Source: Desulfuromonas sp. SDB
Lineage (GTDB): Bacteria > SDB-A
Assembly: GCA_001412365.1 (NCBI GenBank)
Contig: LKUE01000201.1
Coordinates: 1 to 25,879 of the forward strand
Reading direction: 5' to 3'
Length of the DNA: 25,879 nucleotides
Part shown: piece by piece, positions 1-9,101 of the stretch
Layout of the letters: every line of letters starts with the position of its first letter
How positions within the stretch are numbered: position 1 is the stretch's first letter
Program-made: the position numbers and the translations under genes
The notes under the pieces: generated by a model
Databases searched by the model: none
The model's input: only the letters and a program-made list of their open reading frames with translations
Told to the model about the DNA's origin: nothing

Positions 1-1
1 C

Positions 2-196
2 ATTTTCAATCTGATATCACAAAAAAAGGCACCTATTTTAAATTTCAAGAATAAAAAATTTTCAATTTACTCCTTCTACCATTCTCCCCTTAAAATTGAA
101 AATCTACTGACTCAATATTTTAGGGAAGTTAATTCAGCAACTGTAGTAGATGAACAGAATAATTGGCAGAGTAAAATTTACCAGGTACAAAAATAA
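2..196 (+). CDS. C-terminal 64 codons of an unidentified protein (5' end outside window)
   Basis: A plus-strand frame is open from base 2 to the TAA at 194-196. It reads as ordinary protein, with a run FSIYSFYHSP followed by a helix-like stretch and the end KIYQVQK. I cannot assign a family. Its TAA is immediately adjacent to the mreC stop (199-197 on the other strand), the layout expected for two real convergent genes. No shared terminator hairpin is visible at the junction, so the two transcripts probably overlap at their 3' ends. Coding status is inferred from the open frame to the window edge, the plausible composition and the exact abutment. Confidence 0.6.
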   Translation: MFNLISQKKAPILNFKNKKFSIYSFYHSPLKIENLLTQYFREVNSATVVDEQNNWQSKIYQVQK

Positions 197-1069
197 CTAT
201 TCAACCTGAAAATTCAACTCCCAATCTCCAATTTCAAAAATAAGTTCTCCCTGAAAATCAGACATCTCCGGCTGAAATTCTTCGCTAGGCTGGGTAGAAA
301 TAACAAAAACATTATCTAATGCTGCTAATTCCTGGCTGGGTATTACCGGAACTTTTAAAAACAGGGTGCTGCGATCAAAGGGACCTGCCTCCACTAACCC
401 GATATCCAGACCCCGGGGATAGACTCCGCCAATTCCGGTAGTGACAATACGGTCTCCTTCCCTCACATCTGCATCCGCTTCAACTTGGAATATTAAATTC
501 CTGCTTCGGCCATCCCAGCTGACAATGCCAATAGCACCGCTCTTTACATCCATGGCGCTGGCTCTGAAATTCAAATCATAAAAGGTCTGCACCACAGAAT
601 AATCTGACATAACCTTGATCAGTTTCCCCACTACCCCTCCCACTCCAATCACTACTGATCCCCGGTACAGTCCATCCCGGTATCCTTTGCTTAAAACCAG
701 GGATAAATTAACATAATGCTGATTGCGGGAGATTATGGCAGCGGGTATGAGATGGTAAGTGCTGGCTTCTTTAAATCCCAGCAGTCTTTTCAACCTTTCA
801 TTTTCCCTAATCAAATCTTCCACAGAAATTCTCTGCAAAGTCAATACTGCTAATTCTTTTCTGAGTTTTTGATTTTCTGACCTCAATGTAACTACTTCCT
901 CAATCAAAGAATTAACTCTGAGCATGTAGGTAACAATTGAGGGGGAAGCATAAGTTAGGGTAGTATGACGGGATTGATAGTCAAGAACAGAAAACAAAAA
1001 ACCCACCACCAGAATAATGATCAGAGAAAATGAGTCAATTTGAGACTCGCTGAATCTTCTCCGGGCTAT
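197..1069 (-). CDS. mreC: Rod shape-determining protein MreC, probable AUA start
   Basis: MreC is an inner-membrane protein that links the MreB cytoskeleton to the elongation-phase cell-wall machinery. The body shows a membrane segment, a coiled coil (about SLIEEVVTLRSENQKLRKEL) and the double beta-barrel region with GVVGKLIKV and IVTTGIGGVYPRGL, which are typical of the family. The first canonical start in frame is GTG at 1009, but it lies inside the membrane helix (SLIIILVVGFLFSVL). The frame stays open upstream through a basic RRRF segment to ATA at 1069-1067, which overlaps the mreB stop as ATAG and sits 7 nt after a GGAG Shine-Dalgarno (1080-1077). I therefore place the start there, giving about 290 residues, a normal MreC length. 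No mreD follows; the next gene is convergent. Confidence 0.93.
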   Translation of the reverse strand: MARRRFSESQIDSFSLIIILVVGFLFSVLDYQSRHTTLTYASPSIVTYMLRVNSLIEEVVTLRSENQKLRKELAVLTLQRISVEDLIRENERLKRLLGFKEASTYHLIPAAIISRNQHYVNLSLVLSKGYRDGLYRGSVVIGVGGVVGKLIKVMSDYSVVQTFYDLNFRASAMDVKSGAIGIVSWDGRSRNLIFQVEADADVREGDRIVTTGIGGVYPRGLDIGLVEAGPFDRSTLFLKVPVIPSQELAALDNVFVISTQPSEEFQPEMSDFQGELIFEIGDWELNFQVE

Positions 1070-2121
1070 TCTTCTTCTCCTTTCATAATGACTTTCTCAT
1101 AAATTTCCAAATTTGCCAAAATCTTACCTGCTCCCCTAACCACACTTTCCTCGGCATTTTCAGCTACGGTAACTCTGATATTAGTTTCTTCCTGAATCAG
1201 ATCAGACAATCCATTGAGCAATGATCCCCCCCCGGTCATGACAATGCCTTTGTCCACAATATCATTACTTAATTCCGCCTTGGTTTTCCGGAGGGTATCT
1301 TTAACTGCCTGAACTATCATCTTTACCGGTTCCTTAAGTGCTTCTCTTACTTCACTTGATCCGATTTTTATGCTTTTGGGGATGCCTGAATCAATCTCCA
1401 TTCCCCTCACTTCCATATATTTTTCTTCATCCAACACAAATGCCGATCCTACATTTTTCTTTATATTTTCAGCAGTATTAACACCTATATCCAGATGATA
1501 AACATTCTTCATCCATCTCTGTATATACTCATCCATTTCATCCCCCCCGATTCTAGCTGAACCATTAGCTACTATTCCCGCTAAAGCAATCACTGCAATC
1601 TCGGTAGTTCCTCCTCCAATATCTATGACCATATTGGCAGAGGGGGAGAGTACATCAATATCCACTCCAATTGCCGCAGCCAGGGGTTCATAAACCAAGT
1701 ACACTTCCCGGGCTCCAGCTCTTTCCACTGAATCTTTCACCGCCCTGCTTTCTACTGCAGTGATACCGGTGGGAACCGAAACCAATACCCGGGGATGACC
1801 CATCAGTCCCCTTTTCTGCTGTAAATGCATAAAATACCTCAGCATTTCTTCAACCAAAGCAAAATCAGATACTACTCCGTCTTTCATTGGTTTAACCGAT
1901 TCCAAACCACTAGGAGTTCTTCCGTACATTTCTTTGGCTTCATCCCCTACTGCAACTATTGATCTATCGCTTACCCGGTAGGAAATGACCGAAGGCTGCT
2001 TTAAAACCACTCCCTGACCTTCAATGTAAATTAAGGTAGAAGCGGTTCCCAGATCTATAGCCATATCATTAGTTATAATATTGGTAAATGTTCTTCTTAA
2101 TCCTCTTATCCCAAATGCCAT
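1066..2121 (-). CDS. mreB: Rod shape-determining actin homologue MreB
   Basis: MreB is a bacterial actin that polymerises under the membrane and positions lateral wall synthesis. The actin/Hsp70 nucleotide-binding signatures are clear: phosphate-1 motif DLGTAST (residues 23-29), the second phosphate loop DIGGGTTE (167-174) and the adenosine motif GIVMTGGGSLLNGL near the C-terminus. At 351 residues it has the usual length; the N-terminus is about ten residues longer than many MreBs (an internal Met at residue 20 directly precedes the actin core), but the ATG at 2121 has a GAGAG Shine-Dalgarno-like run. It heads a two-gene unit with mreC (stop and next start overlap). Its promoter lies 115-145 bp upstream, so it is likely transcribed independently of the long operon that ends at udp. 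Confidence 0.97.
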   Translation of the reverse strand: MAFGIRGLRRTFTNIITNDMAIDLGTASTLIYIEGQGVVLKQPSVISYRVSDRSIVAVGDEAKEMYGRTPSGLESVKPMKDGVVSDFALVEEMLRYFMHLQQKRGLMGHPRVLVSVPTGITAVESRAVKDSVERAGAREVYLVYEPLAAAIGVDIDVLSPSANMVIDIGGGTTEIAVIALAGIVANGSARIGGDEMDEYIQRWMKNVYHLDIGVNTAENIKKNVGSAFVLDEEKYMEVRGMEIDSGIPKSIKIGSSEVREALKEPVKMIVQAVKDTLRKTKAELSNDIVDKGIVMTGGGSLLNGLSDLIQEETNIRVTVAENAEESVVRGAGKILANLEIYEKVIMKGEEE

Positions 2122-2235
2122 TAAGCTTCTCTCTTGTTAATATTTACAAAATTCTGGCAATAATACCGTTAATACTTGTTGAGGTAACCCATTTTATTGA
2201 TTTATATAATTACAAGTTCCCCTAAACAGAAATTT

Positions 2236-2264
2236 AATATAATCTTATTAGTTTTTAAAGTCAA
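2236..2264 (-). promoter_or_regulatory. Sigma-70-type promoter for mreB-mreC
   Basis: On the minus strand TTGACT (2264-2259), a 17-bp spacer and TATATT (2241-2236) each differ from the consensus hexamer at one position. The -35 box overlaps the udp stop codon (2263-2261). The remaining leader to the mreB ATG is about 110 bases, AT-rich, with no gene and no convincing riboswitch. Confidence 0.7.
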
Positions 2265-3022
2265 GAACTCAGTTTAGCTGCAGCGAGTAGTCCGATTTTC
2301 CCCAACCTGGTTTCCACCAACTCCAGCAGGGAATCATCTGGTTTTTCAGTTTGGGTACGGTTTACAATAGCTCCGCAGATTGCCCCCGATTTTAAATTAA
2401 AAACTCCAGCCAAAGTAAATAAAGTTGCCGCTTCCATCTCATAATTCAGCACTCTTAATTTCCGCCATTGTTCCAGAGAACCCTGAAAACTTTTAATTAC
2501 ATAACCGCTGTAGGTATCATATCTTTCCTGGCCAGGATAAAAGCTGTCACTGGAAGCAGTTATGCCTAAATGATATGGTAAATTCTGAGTATCACAGCTC
2601 TGTTTTAAGGCGGTAATCACTTCATAGCTGGCTACCGCAGGATACTCCAAGGGAGCATAATGAGATGATGTTCCGTCTAATCTCACCGCCCCGGTAGTTA
2701 TGATCAAATCTCCTAAATTTATATGGGGTTGTATTGCTCCGGTAGTTCCTACCCGGATAAATACCTCTATTCCAATTCTGGCTAATTCTTCAACCGCAAT
2801 AGCCAGGGAAGGCCCCCCTATACCGGTTGAAGTTATCAGCAGGGGAATTCCCTGAAATTTACAGCGGCAACTTGTATATTCCCGGTTCCGGGCAATCAGC
2901 TGAGCACTGTTCATATCAGCAAAAGCAGCTATCTTTTCCACCCTCTGAGGATCTCCTGGCATCAGCACAACTTTGATGTCCCTGACCTGATCTTCACTTA
3001 ATTGCAGATGATATTGTTTCAT
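2261..3022 (-). CDS. udp: Uridine phosphorylase (nucleoside phosphorylase-I family)
   Basis: This enzyme reversibly cleaves uridine (or a related nucleoside) with phosphate to free base and ribose-1-phosphate, in cytoplasmic pyrimidine salvage. The family signatures are present: phosphate-binding PGDPQRV (22-28), STGIGGPSLAIAVEEL (65-80), the catalytic-barrel motif RVGTTGAIQ (90-98) and the ribose-binding NYEMEAATL (193-201). The substrate-specificity segment around residues 160-175 (FYPGQERYDTYSGY) fits uridine phosphorylases better than purine enzymes, though base specificity is not proven. Length (253) is typical. The ATG overlaps the stop of the preceding gene (ATGA). It is the last gene of the long operon; metabolically it is unrelated to its neighbours. 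Confidence 0.92.
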   Translation of the reverse strand: MKQYHLQLSEDQVRDIKVVLMPGDPQRVEKIAAFADMNSAQLIARNREYTSCRCKFQGIPLLITSTGIGGPSLAIAVEELARIGIEVFIRVGTTGAIQPHINLGDLIITTGAVRLDGTSSHYAPLEYPAVASYEVITALKQSCDTQNLPYHLGITASSDSFYPGQERYDTYSGYVIKSFQGSLEQWRKLRVLNYEMEAATLFTLAGVFNLKSGAICGAIVNRTQTEKPDDSLLELVETRLGKIGLLAAAKLSS

Positions 3023-3765
3023 GGACTATTATCCTGTTGGTGTTTGTAAGATATAACCATCCAATACTGTTTATTTTCCATATTAAATCTTTTCCAGTAA
3101 ATCCAGGGCAGAGTGTCCAGCCATACACTCCCGGTGTCAGTTTGGCTGGTATAGACATCCTCCTTTTGGAAAATTGAATCAAGAGGAAGCTGATAATCAG
3201 GTTCACTGGCAAACACCAGTACATCCTGTTGATACAGACCCACCCAAAAAGGAGTGGCTGAGCTGGCTAAACCCTGAAAGGCAATCCTGCGTTTTAAAAT
3301 TTGATCGGAGAGTTTAATTTCAATATACAACTGGTCAGAATGAAATACTAACTCCAGGGGATTAAAAAATATATTTAATCCGAAATCAGTTGAACTGTAA
3401 TCAATTTCTCCGGATAAAGAGGTAAACCTTGAATTAAATTCACTATCCGGATAAACCCAGGCTGAATCATGTTGAACAATAATCACTTGCTGGATATTTC
3501 CGGGATCCAGATTATACAGCTTCCGGACAAGTTCAGTTTTAGGTTCTTCCACTACCGCAGCTAATTCCAATCTTCCTTTCCACAAATTAAAATATCCTTT
3601 TAATCCTGAACTTATCTGTTCTGCTTTTAGGGGAAGAGCATCTCCAATATCCATACTGACTACTTCGGTGGCAGAACCGAATTTATAAACTGAATAAAAA
3701 AATCCTAGAGCCGCTCCTAATATCAATACCACCAGATAAGTAATAATTATCAATATCTTCTTCAT
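3019..3765 (-). CDS. Membrane-anchored protein of unknown function
   Basis: I do not recognise the family. The 248-residue product starts with two lysines and a single strong hydrophobic segment (about residues 4-27, with a small-residue run LGAALGFF), which could be an uncleaved anchor or signal peptide without a lipobox. The rest is soluble, rich in beta-strand-like alternation and aromatic residues, and so probably lies outside the cytoplasm. The ATG has a good GGGAGG Shine-Dalgarno about nine bases upstream. It lies 36 bp after the diguanylate cyclase gene and overlaps udp by 4 bp. It could be a partner of the neighbouring membrane signalling protein, but nothing in the sequence shows this. 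Confidence 0.8.
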   Translation of the reverse strand: MKKILIIITYLVVLILGAALGFFYSVYKFGSATEVVSMDIGDALPLKAEQISSGLKGYFNLWKGRLELAAVVEEPKTELVRKLYNLDPGNIQQVIIVQHDSAWVYPDSEFNSRFTSLSGEIDYSSTDFGLNIFFNPLELVFHSDQLYIEIKLSDQILKRRIAFQGLASSATPFWVGLYQQDVLVFASEPDYQLPLDSIFQKEDVYTSQTDTGSVWLDTLPWIYWKRFNMENKQYWMVISYKHQQDNSP

Positions 3766-3801
3766 TAAATTATTCCTCCCTCATCTTTCACCAGTTGGTT
3801 A

Positions 3802-5856
3802 TCATTGATCAGGGACAATACCAATTTGCACTGATCCTGAATAAGCAATTTTATTTCTTCCCTTCTGCTTAGCCACATAAAGAGAACGGTCAGCATCTTC
3901 AATTAAATCTTCTTTGTTAACCGCCCTCAAGGGATAACTGCTAACTCCTATGGAAACAGTCACTGTCAATATCTTATCCTGATCTACCTCGATTTCCAAG
4001 TTTTCAATTCCACTTCTAATTTTTTCGGCGACAATCAAAGCCTGACGGTTAGTACAGTCCGGAAGCACCAGGGCTAATTCTTCCCCTCCATAACGCCCCA
4101 CAAAATCAAATTTCCTCACTGAATCAGTAATGAATCGGGCAATAGTTTTCAACACTTTATCTCCAGCCCGGTGACCGTATGTGTCATTTACATTTTTAAA
4201 ATGATCTAAATCAATGATAATAAAACTTAAAGGTTTGTTGCTGCGCTGACCTCTGGATATCTCTTCATCCAGGATTTCCTGCAAGAAACGGTGGTTGAAT
4301 AATCCGGTTAAACCATCTTTGATCGCCAGTTTTTCTTTCTCTTCGTACAAACGGCTTCTTTCCAATGCTGCTCCCAGCAATATACTGAAAACATCCAGCA
4401 GCTCCAAATCGCGGTGGGTAAAATTATTCAAGTAACTGCTCAGCAGTAGAACTGCCCCCATAGTATCTTCTTTGGAAGGAATGGGAACCGCAGCAAAGGA
4501 AGCTATATTAATACTGCCATCATTTGGTTCAATTAAAAATCTTTGAACATCACTGGGTTTATGAAAATTTTTCTCCACCATGGACATGTTGTTTTTTACA
4601 ATAATTTTCAGAATGCTATTTTCATCCAATTTTATTATTTCGTCAGGTTTGTACATTTTGACCATATTAAAACCTGATTTCAAAATGCGTACTGCATTAT
4701 AATCAACCTGGACTGCAATGATGAAATCATCAAAAGATAAACTTTCTTTTATTTTACGGGAAAACACCTTGATTACATCACCTAAATAAAGACAATGGAT
4801 CAATTGATGAGACAGATCGTTGATCAGCTCCAAGGAGGTGGAACTTAACTCCTTTTTCTCCAAATAGGATGATATCTGGAGCATATCCGATAATAATTTG
4901 GCAAACAGGGTAAGATCATAAGCACGTTCGGCATCAAAAGCTCCTTGTTCATCGCTGTCCATAGCCAGTATTCCAATATAATTATCTTTAAACTTCAGGG
5001 GCACTCCACAAAACGAACCAATGGCCACCACATCCTGATAGTAGCCTATGCTGGTAGAAGACCGGCTGAAATTTTCCACCAGAAAATAATCATTTTCCTT
5101 AAGGGTCAATCCCACAATGCTTCCCCCCGGTTTTACCGGATTAGAGCTAATTGATCCGGGAAGAGCTGAACGGAAATCAACCATTTTCAATCTAATCCCA
5201 TCAATTGTATTTTCTAAAAACATCAGTACTACCGTTCTTACCCTGGGATTTCTGAAAATTAAATCCAGAACATAATTTATAGACTTTTTTGATATTTTTT
5301 CTGCCTGATCAACCCTGTCTAATTCAGGCAAGGTTAAATCTTTGGGGGGTGGTTCTTTTTTTATGAAATGTACCCGGAAAGAAAGAATTCTAATTAAACT
5401 TTCTACGGTTAATCCTAAGAACAGCAGCTGGAATATTCTGATGGAGAAGGAATTTGTCGCAGAAAAAAGAGAAGAACCTAATTCCCCCGCTGCAATTATT
5501 ATCAACCCCATGTAAGCATCTTTCTTTTTAGCTCTGAACGTAATCAAAACCACCAGGGGGAAATATAAATTCCACAATATCCCTCCGGAAAGCTGAGTGA
5601 TAAAAATAAACACTGAGGTCAGCAGCACCACTGCATTGGTTTTAATGGGCTTGTAGAAATCTCTTCTGGTTTTGAAAAATAAACCAATTAATATCAAAAC
5701 TCCCACTCCAAACATTATCACTAAACCCAATCTGCTGTGATGTTGCTGGGAGTAGTCAAACACCAATCCGGAAAAAGAAAATATCAGCAAAATTGCTGAT
5801 AAAACATAGGGAATTATATTTAAGTAAAATTCTTCGGATACAGGTTTATGGTTCAT
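3802..5856 (-). CDS. Membrane diguanylate cyclase with two GAF domains and GGDEF
   Basis: The predicted enzyme makes cyclic di-GMP from two GTP. About six hydrophobic segments fill residues 14-160, followed by two GAF-like sensor regions (roughly 190-335 and 345-505) and a C-terminal GGDEF domain (about 515-680). The active site is GGEEL at 590-594, a permitted GGEEF variant, and an RxxD product-inhibition site (RKFD, 581-584) lies exactly five residues before it, so the enzyme should be active and feedback-inhibited. Metal/nucleotide motifs DGLTGLFNHR and IIDLDHFKNVND are intact. No EAL or HD-GYP domain is present. The ATG lies inside the end of dxs, an 11-bp overlap, so its translation is probably coupled. 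The sensed ligand is unknown. Confidence 0.93.
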   Translation of the reverse strand: MNHKPVSEEFYLNIIPYVLSAILLIFSFSGLVFDYSQQHHSRLGLVIMFGVGVLILIGLFFKTRRDFYKPIKTNAVVLLTSVFIFITQLSGGILWNLYFPLVVLITFRAKKKDAYMGLIIIAAGELGSSLFSATNSFSIRIFQLLFLGLTVESLIRILSFRVHFIKKEPPPKDLTLPELDRVDQAEKISKKSINYVLDLIFRNPRVRTVVLMFLENTIDGIRLKMVDFRSALPGSISSNPVKPGGSIVGLTLKENDYFLVENFSRSSTSIGYYQDVVAIGSFCGVPLKFKDNYIGILAMDSDEQGAFDAERAYDLTLFAKLLSDMLQISSYLEKKELSSTSLELINDLSHQLIHCLYLGDVIKVFSRKIKESLSFDDFIIAVQVDYNAVRILKSGFNMVKMYKPDEIIKLDENSILKIIVKNNMSMVEKNFHKPSDVQRFLIEPNDGSINIASFAAVPIPSKEDTMGAVLLLSSYLNNFTHRDLELLDVFSILLGAALERSRLYEEKEKLAIKDGLTGLFNHRFLQEILDEEISRGQRSNKPLSFIIIDLDHFKNVNDTYGHRAGDKVLKTIARFITDSVRKFDFVGRYGGEELALVLPDCTNRQALIVAEKIRSGIENLEIEVDQDKILTVTVSIGVSSYPLRAVNKEDLIEDADRSLYVAKQKGRNKIAYSGSVQIGIVPDQ

Positions 5857-7753
5857 TTACATTCAATGACTTCCACCGGGTTATTATTTTATTATATATA
5901 CTGTGTTCATCTAATCCTATAAATTGCAGCAATTCATCAGTAGAACCGTGTTGGACAAACTGGTCAGGTATTCCGAAAGATTGAAAGGGAACTAAGATAT
6001 CCTGCTCCAACATGGATTTAGCAATGAATGATGAAATTCCATTTATTACTGATCCTTCTTCCAGGGTTACCACTAATTTTGCCTGTTTTGCCAGTCCCCA
6101 AATAGCTGGATCCAAAGGTTTTACAAACCTCAAATTTACTACAGTGACCCCGATATTATCATCCCGGGTAATTTTCTTTTGAAGCTCCAAGGCGGTATGA
6201 ACCATATTACCCACTGCCATCAGCACTATTTCACTGCCTTTTTTTAACATCTCCGCTTTTCCCAGACTGATCTTGGGGGAAAATTTACTTTTTAAACTGT
6301 AGTTAATTTTACCCCGGGGGTATCGAACCACCGTAGGTTGATTTAAATTAAAGGACAATTTGATCATCTCTGTTAACTCCCCGTAGTCGGCAGGAGCCAT
6401 TATTACCAGATTAGGTATTGCCAAAAGATAGGAGATATCAAAGCAGCCATGATGAGTGGGACCATCCTCACCTACTATTCCCGCTCTGTCCAGAAAAAAT
6501 GAAACCGGCAGTTCCTGCAGGGCGATATCATGGATTACCTGGTCATAAGCTCGTTGGAGAAAAGTAGAATATATTGCCACTGCCGGTTTCAAACCCTGGG
6601 TAGCCAAACCACCGGCAAGAGTTACCGCATGACCCTCAGCAATTCCTACATCAATAAACCGGTGGGGAAACTTCTGGGCAAAACGATCCAACCCGGTTCC
6701 TAAAGGCATGGCTGCAGTTATCGCTACAATTTCCTGATCATTTTCCGCAACTTCAACCAGAGTTTGAGAAAACACTTCAGTCCAGGATAAGTTGGTTGCT
6801 TTCTTTTTATTATCCCCAGATTCAACTTTAAACGGTCCTATTCCGTGGAAGGTTTCCGGATCTTTTTCCGCATGTTCATATCCTCTGCCCTTTTGAGTTA
6901 GTACATGTACTACTTTAGGTCCCCGGATACGCTGGACTCCTTTAAAAATATCTACCAGTTCCCTCACATCATGCCCATTCACCGGACCAATATATCTAAA
7001 ACCCAATTCTTCAAAAAGGATGGTGGGCACCAGAAAGTTTTTTACTCCTTCTTCAAGTCTTCTGGACACATCCCTGGCTCTTTTACTTAAAAAGGAAGGC
7101 AGTAATCCCAATAATTCCCATACATCTTCCCTTAACCGGTTGTAAACAGGAGCAGTTACCAATTTATTCAGATAATTTGAGATCATTCCAACATTTTCAC
7201 TTATGGACATTCCATTATCATTTATTACTACAGTCATATTGGCGTGCTTGGCGCTAACCTGGTTCAATCCTTCCCAGCTCAACCCCCCAGTTAATGCTCC
7301 ATCTCCTACTATAGCCACAATTTCCTTTTTCTGTCCCTTGAGGTCTCTGCCCAGAGACATCCCCAGAGAAGCAGATATGGCAGTAGAAGCATGACCAACC
7401 CCGTAAGCATCATATTCACTTTCCGACCTTTTGGGAAATCCGCTCAATCCCTGGTATTTTCTTATGGTGTCAAATCTCTGTTTCCGCGAAGTTAATATTT
7501 TATAGGCATAGGCTTGATGTCCTACATCCCATACAATTAAATCTTCGGGAGGGTTGTATGTTTTAAGCAAGGCAAGGGTCAGTTCAATAGAGCCCAGGTT
7601 GGAGGCTAAGTGCCCCCCGTTTTTAGATACCACTTCAATAATCACATCTCTCAGCTCCTGAGCCAGATGTTTAAGGTCATTAACCGATAAATTTTTCAGG
7701 TCCCGGGGGTTTTCAATTTCAGATAACAGTTTGTAATTTTTCCAATCTATCAT
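5846..7753 (-). CDS. dxs: 1-deoxy-D-xylulose-5-phosphate synthase
   Basis: DXS condenses pyruvate with glyceraldehyde-3-phosphate using thiamine diphosphate, the first and often rate-limiting step of the MEP isoprenoid pathway. Family marks are the N-terminal block with GGHLASNLG, the thiamine site GDGALTGG (150-157 from the chosen start) with VINDN about 20 residues later, the conserved histidines of GHQAY and VGHAST, and the C-terminal transketolase half with DRAGIVGEDGPTHHG. A TTG lies four codons upstream, but the ATG at 7753 fits better: it forms a TAATG overlap with the preceding stop and sits six bases after GGAG. The resulting 635 residues match the family length. ispA and a polyprenyl-phosphatase-like gene lie just upstream, making an isoprenoid cluster. 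Confidence 0.97.
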   Translation of the reverse strand: MIDWKNYKLLSEIENPRDLKNLSVNDLKHLAQELRDVIIEVVSKNGGHLASNLGSIELTLALLKTYNPPEDLIVWDVGHQAYAYKILTSRKQRFDTIRKYQGLSGFPKRSESEYDAYGVGHASTAISASLGMSLGRDLKGQKKEIVAIVGDGALTGGLSWEGLNQVSAKHANMTVVINDNGMSISENVGMISNYLNKLVTAPVYNRLREDVWELLGLLPSFLSKRARDVSRRLEEGVKNFLVPTILFEELGFRYIGPVNGHDVRELVDIFKGVQRIRGPKVVHVLTQKGRGYEHAEKDPETFHGIGPFKVESGDNKKKATNLSWTEVFSQTLVEVAENDQEIVAITAAMPLGTGLDRFAQKFPHRFIDVGIAEGHAVTLAGGLATQGLKPAVAIYSTFLQRAYDQVIHDIALQELPVSFFLDRAGIVGEDGPTHHGCFDISYLLAIPNLVIMAPADYGELTEMIKLSFNLNQPTVVRYPRGKINYSLKSKFSPKISLGKAEMLKKGSEIVLMAVGNMVHTALELQKKITRDDNIGVTVVNLRFVKPLDPAIWGLAKQAKLVVTLEEGSVINGISSFIAKSMLEQDILVPFQSFGIPDQFVQHGSTDELLQFIGLDEHSIYNKIITRWKSLNVNEP

Positions 7754-8223
7754 TATATTCTCCAAAATATTATGGCCAAAAGAGCTCCGATAATTGCACC
7801 TACAAAAACTTCAAAAGGGGTATGTCCAATTAATTCTCTGAACCTTCCAGATTTTGGATGGCCGGTTATTTCAAATTCTTCGATGATGATATTGAGCAAA
7901 GTTGCCTGTTTTCCCACCGCCCTTCTCACTCCTGCCGCATCGTAAATAACAATTAATCCGAAAAATAAAGCAATGCCAAAAAAGGGACTTTTAAATCCGA
8001 ACCAAAAACCGGTGAGTAAAAATAAAGTGGTTACTGAAGCGGAATGAGATGAAGGCATCCCTCCCGGTTCAGTTATACGCTGTAGATTTTTCCCCAAACT
8101 GAATTGCCGGTTTTTTTTAAAATCCTGAATTGTGCCAACAACCACCTTCATCGCCTGCACCGCCGCACCGGTGAACAAAGTAACTAAAGCCAAAGATATT
8201 CCGTTTCTGGGTATGGTCATCAT
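7753..8223 (-). CDS. Divergent PAP2-family (DUF212) membrane phosphatase-like protein
   Basis: A 156-residue integral membrane protein of the divergent PAP2 group. It keeps the PSSHS signature (57-61), a basic GVRRAVGKQA segment (98-107) in place of the usual second PAP2 motif, and GHTPFEV (133-139) with the likely catalytic histidine, amid three to four hydrophobic helices. PAP2 enzymes remove phosphate from lipid phosphates or diphosphates. The position between ispA and dxs makes a prenyl-diphosphate substrate an attractive guess, but only a guess. It starts at ATG 8223, overlapping the ispA stop as ATGA; a second ATG follows directly and could be used instead. Confidence 0.88.
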   Translation of the reverse strand: MMTIPRNGISLALVTLFTGAAVQAMKVVVGTIQDFKKNRQFSLGKNLQRITEPGGMPSSHSASVTTLFLLTGFWFGFKSPFFGIALFFGLIVIYDAAGVRRAVGKQATLLNIIIEEFEITGHPKSGRFRELIGHTPFEVFVGAIIGALLAIIFWRI

Positions 8224-9101
8224 TTGTTCCTGGTTAAGATGTACTGGGCAATTTCAATAATCCGGCTTGAATTCACAGATAATTGACTGAAACAGGTAAT
8301 TGCTTTTTGAGCGTACTTCTCCGCCATTATTTTCGCAGATTCGATACCGTAAATTCCGGGATAGGTAAGCTTGTTCTCATCCTGATCTTTATGCAGTTTT
8401 TTCCCCACCACATTTTCATCTCCCAATTCATCCAGCAGATCATCAACAATCTGAAATTCCATTCCTAAATAAATACCGCCCTGGGTTAGCTTTTTTAACT
8501 CATTTTCCCCGGCATCAGCAATTATTGCTCCACAAACCAAACTTGCCGATATCAACGCGGCAGTTTTCCTGCTGTGTATATATCTCAATATTTTGTATTC
8601 ATTCACCGACCATTGATGCCAGTGCATATCCGCCACCTGCCCTCCAATCATTCCATCAGTTCCTACTGCCCTCCCCAATACTTTAATTATCAGAGGAACT
8701 TTATCCGCAGGAAGATGATCCGATATCAGTTGCCAAGCATAGGTACAAAGAGCATCTCCCGCTAAAATAGCTAGGTCTTCTCCGAATTTTTTATGAGATG
8801 TCAGTTGTCCTCTTCTGAGGTCATCATCATCCATAGCCGGTAAATCATCGTGAATCAAGCTGTAGGCGTGCAGCATTTCAATGGCAGAAGCTACTGCCAA
8901 AGCATGCTGCTGGTTGCCTGAATAAATCCGGCTGGCTTCCACCACCAGAGTAGCTCTTAATCTTTTCCCCCCGGCTAATGTTGAATATCTCATAGCTTGA
9001 TGAATTACCGGAGGAAATGATTTTTCAGGGGGAAGATATTTATCTATCCATTTTTCCACCAGTTGTTTGTTATATTTCAGGAAAGAATTAAGTGATTCCA
9101 C
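8220..9101 (-). CDS. ispA: Polyprenyl (farnesyl/geranylgeranyl) diphosphate synthase
   Basis: This trans-prenyltransferase adds isopentenyl diphosphate to allylic diphosphates in the cytoplasm, supplying C15-C20 precursors for quinones and undecaprenyl phosphate. Residues seen: GGKRLR (44-49) for IPP binding, the first Asp-rich motif DDLPAMD (85-91) with the two-residue insertion typical of bacterial FPP/GGPP synthases, and the second motif DDLLD (220-224). Length (293) is standard. The start is GTG at 9101, sharing its G with the xseB stop (TAGTG). Chain length cannot be fixed from these residues. Placement after xseB and before dxs is a common bacterial arrangement. Confidence 0.95.
   Translation of the reverse strand: MESLNSFLKYNKQLVEKWIDKYLPPEKSFPPVIHQAMRYSTLAGGKRLRATLVVEASRIYSGNQQHALAVASAIEMLHAYSLIHDDLPAMDDDDLRRGQLTSHKKFGEDLAILAGDALCTYAWQLISDHLPADKVPLIIKVLGRAVGTDGMIGGQVADMHWHQWSVNEYKILRYIHSRKTAALISASLVCGAIIADAGENELKKLTQGGIYLGMEFQIVDDLLDELGDENVVGKKLHKDQDENKLTYPGIYGIESAKIMAEKYAQKAITCFSQLSVNSSRIIEIAQYILTRNK

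Noticed and set aside
5846-7765. TTG at 7765 as the dxs start
   Set aside because: The ATG at 7753 has better Shine-Dalgarno spacing and forms a TAATG overlap with the preceding gene; the TTG would place the GGAG inside the coding region.
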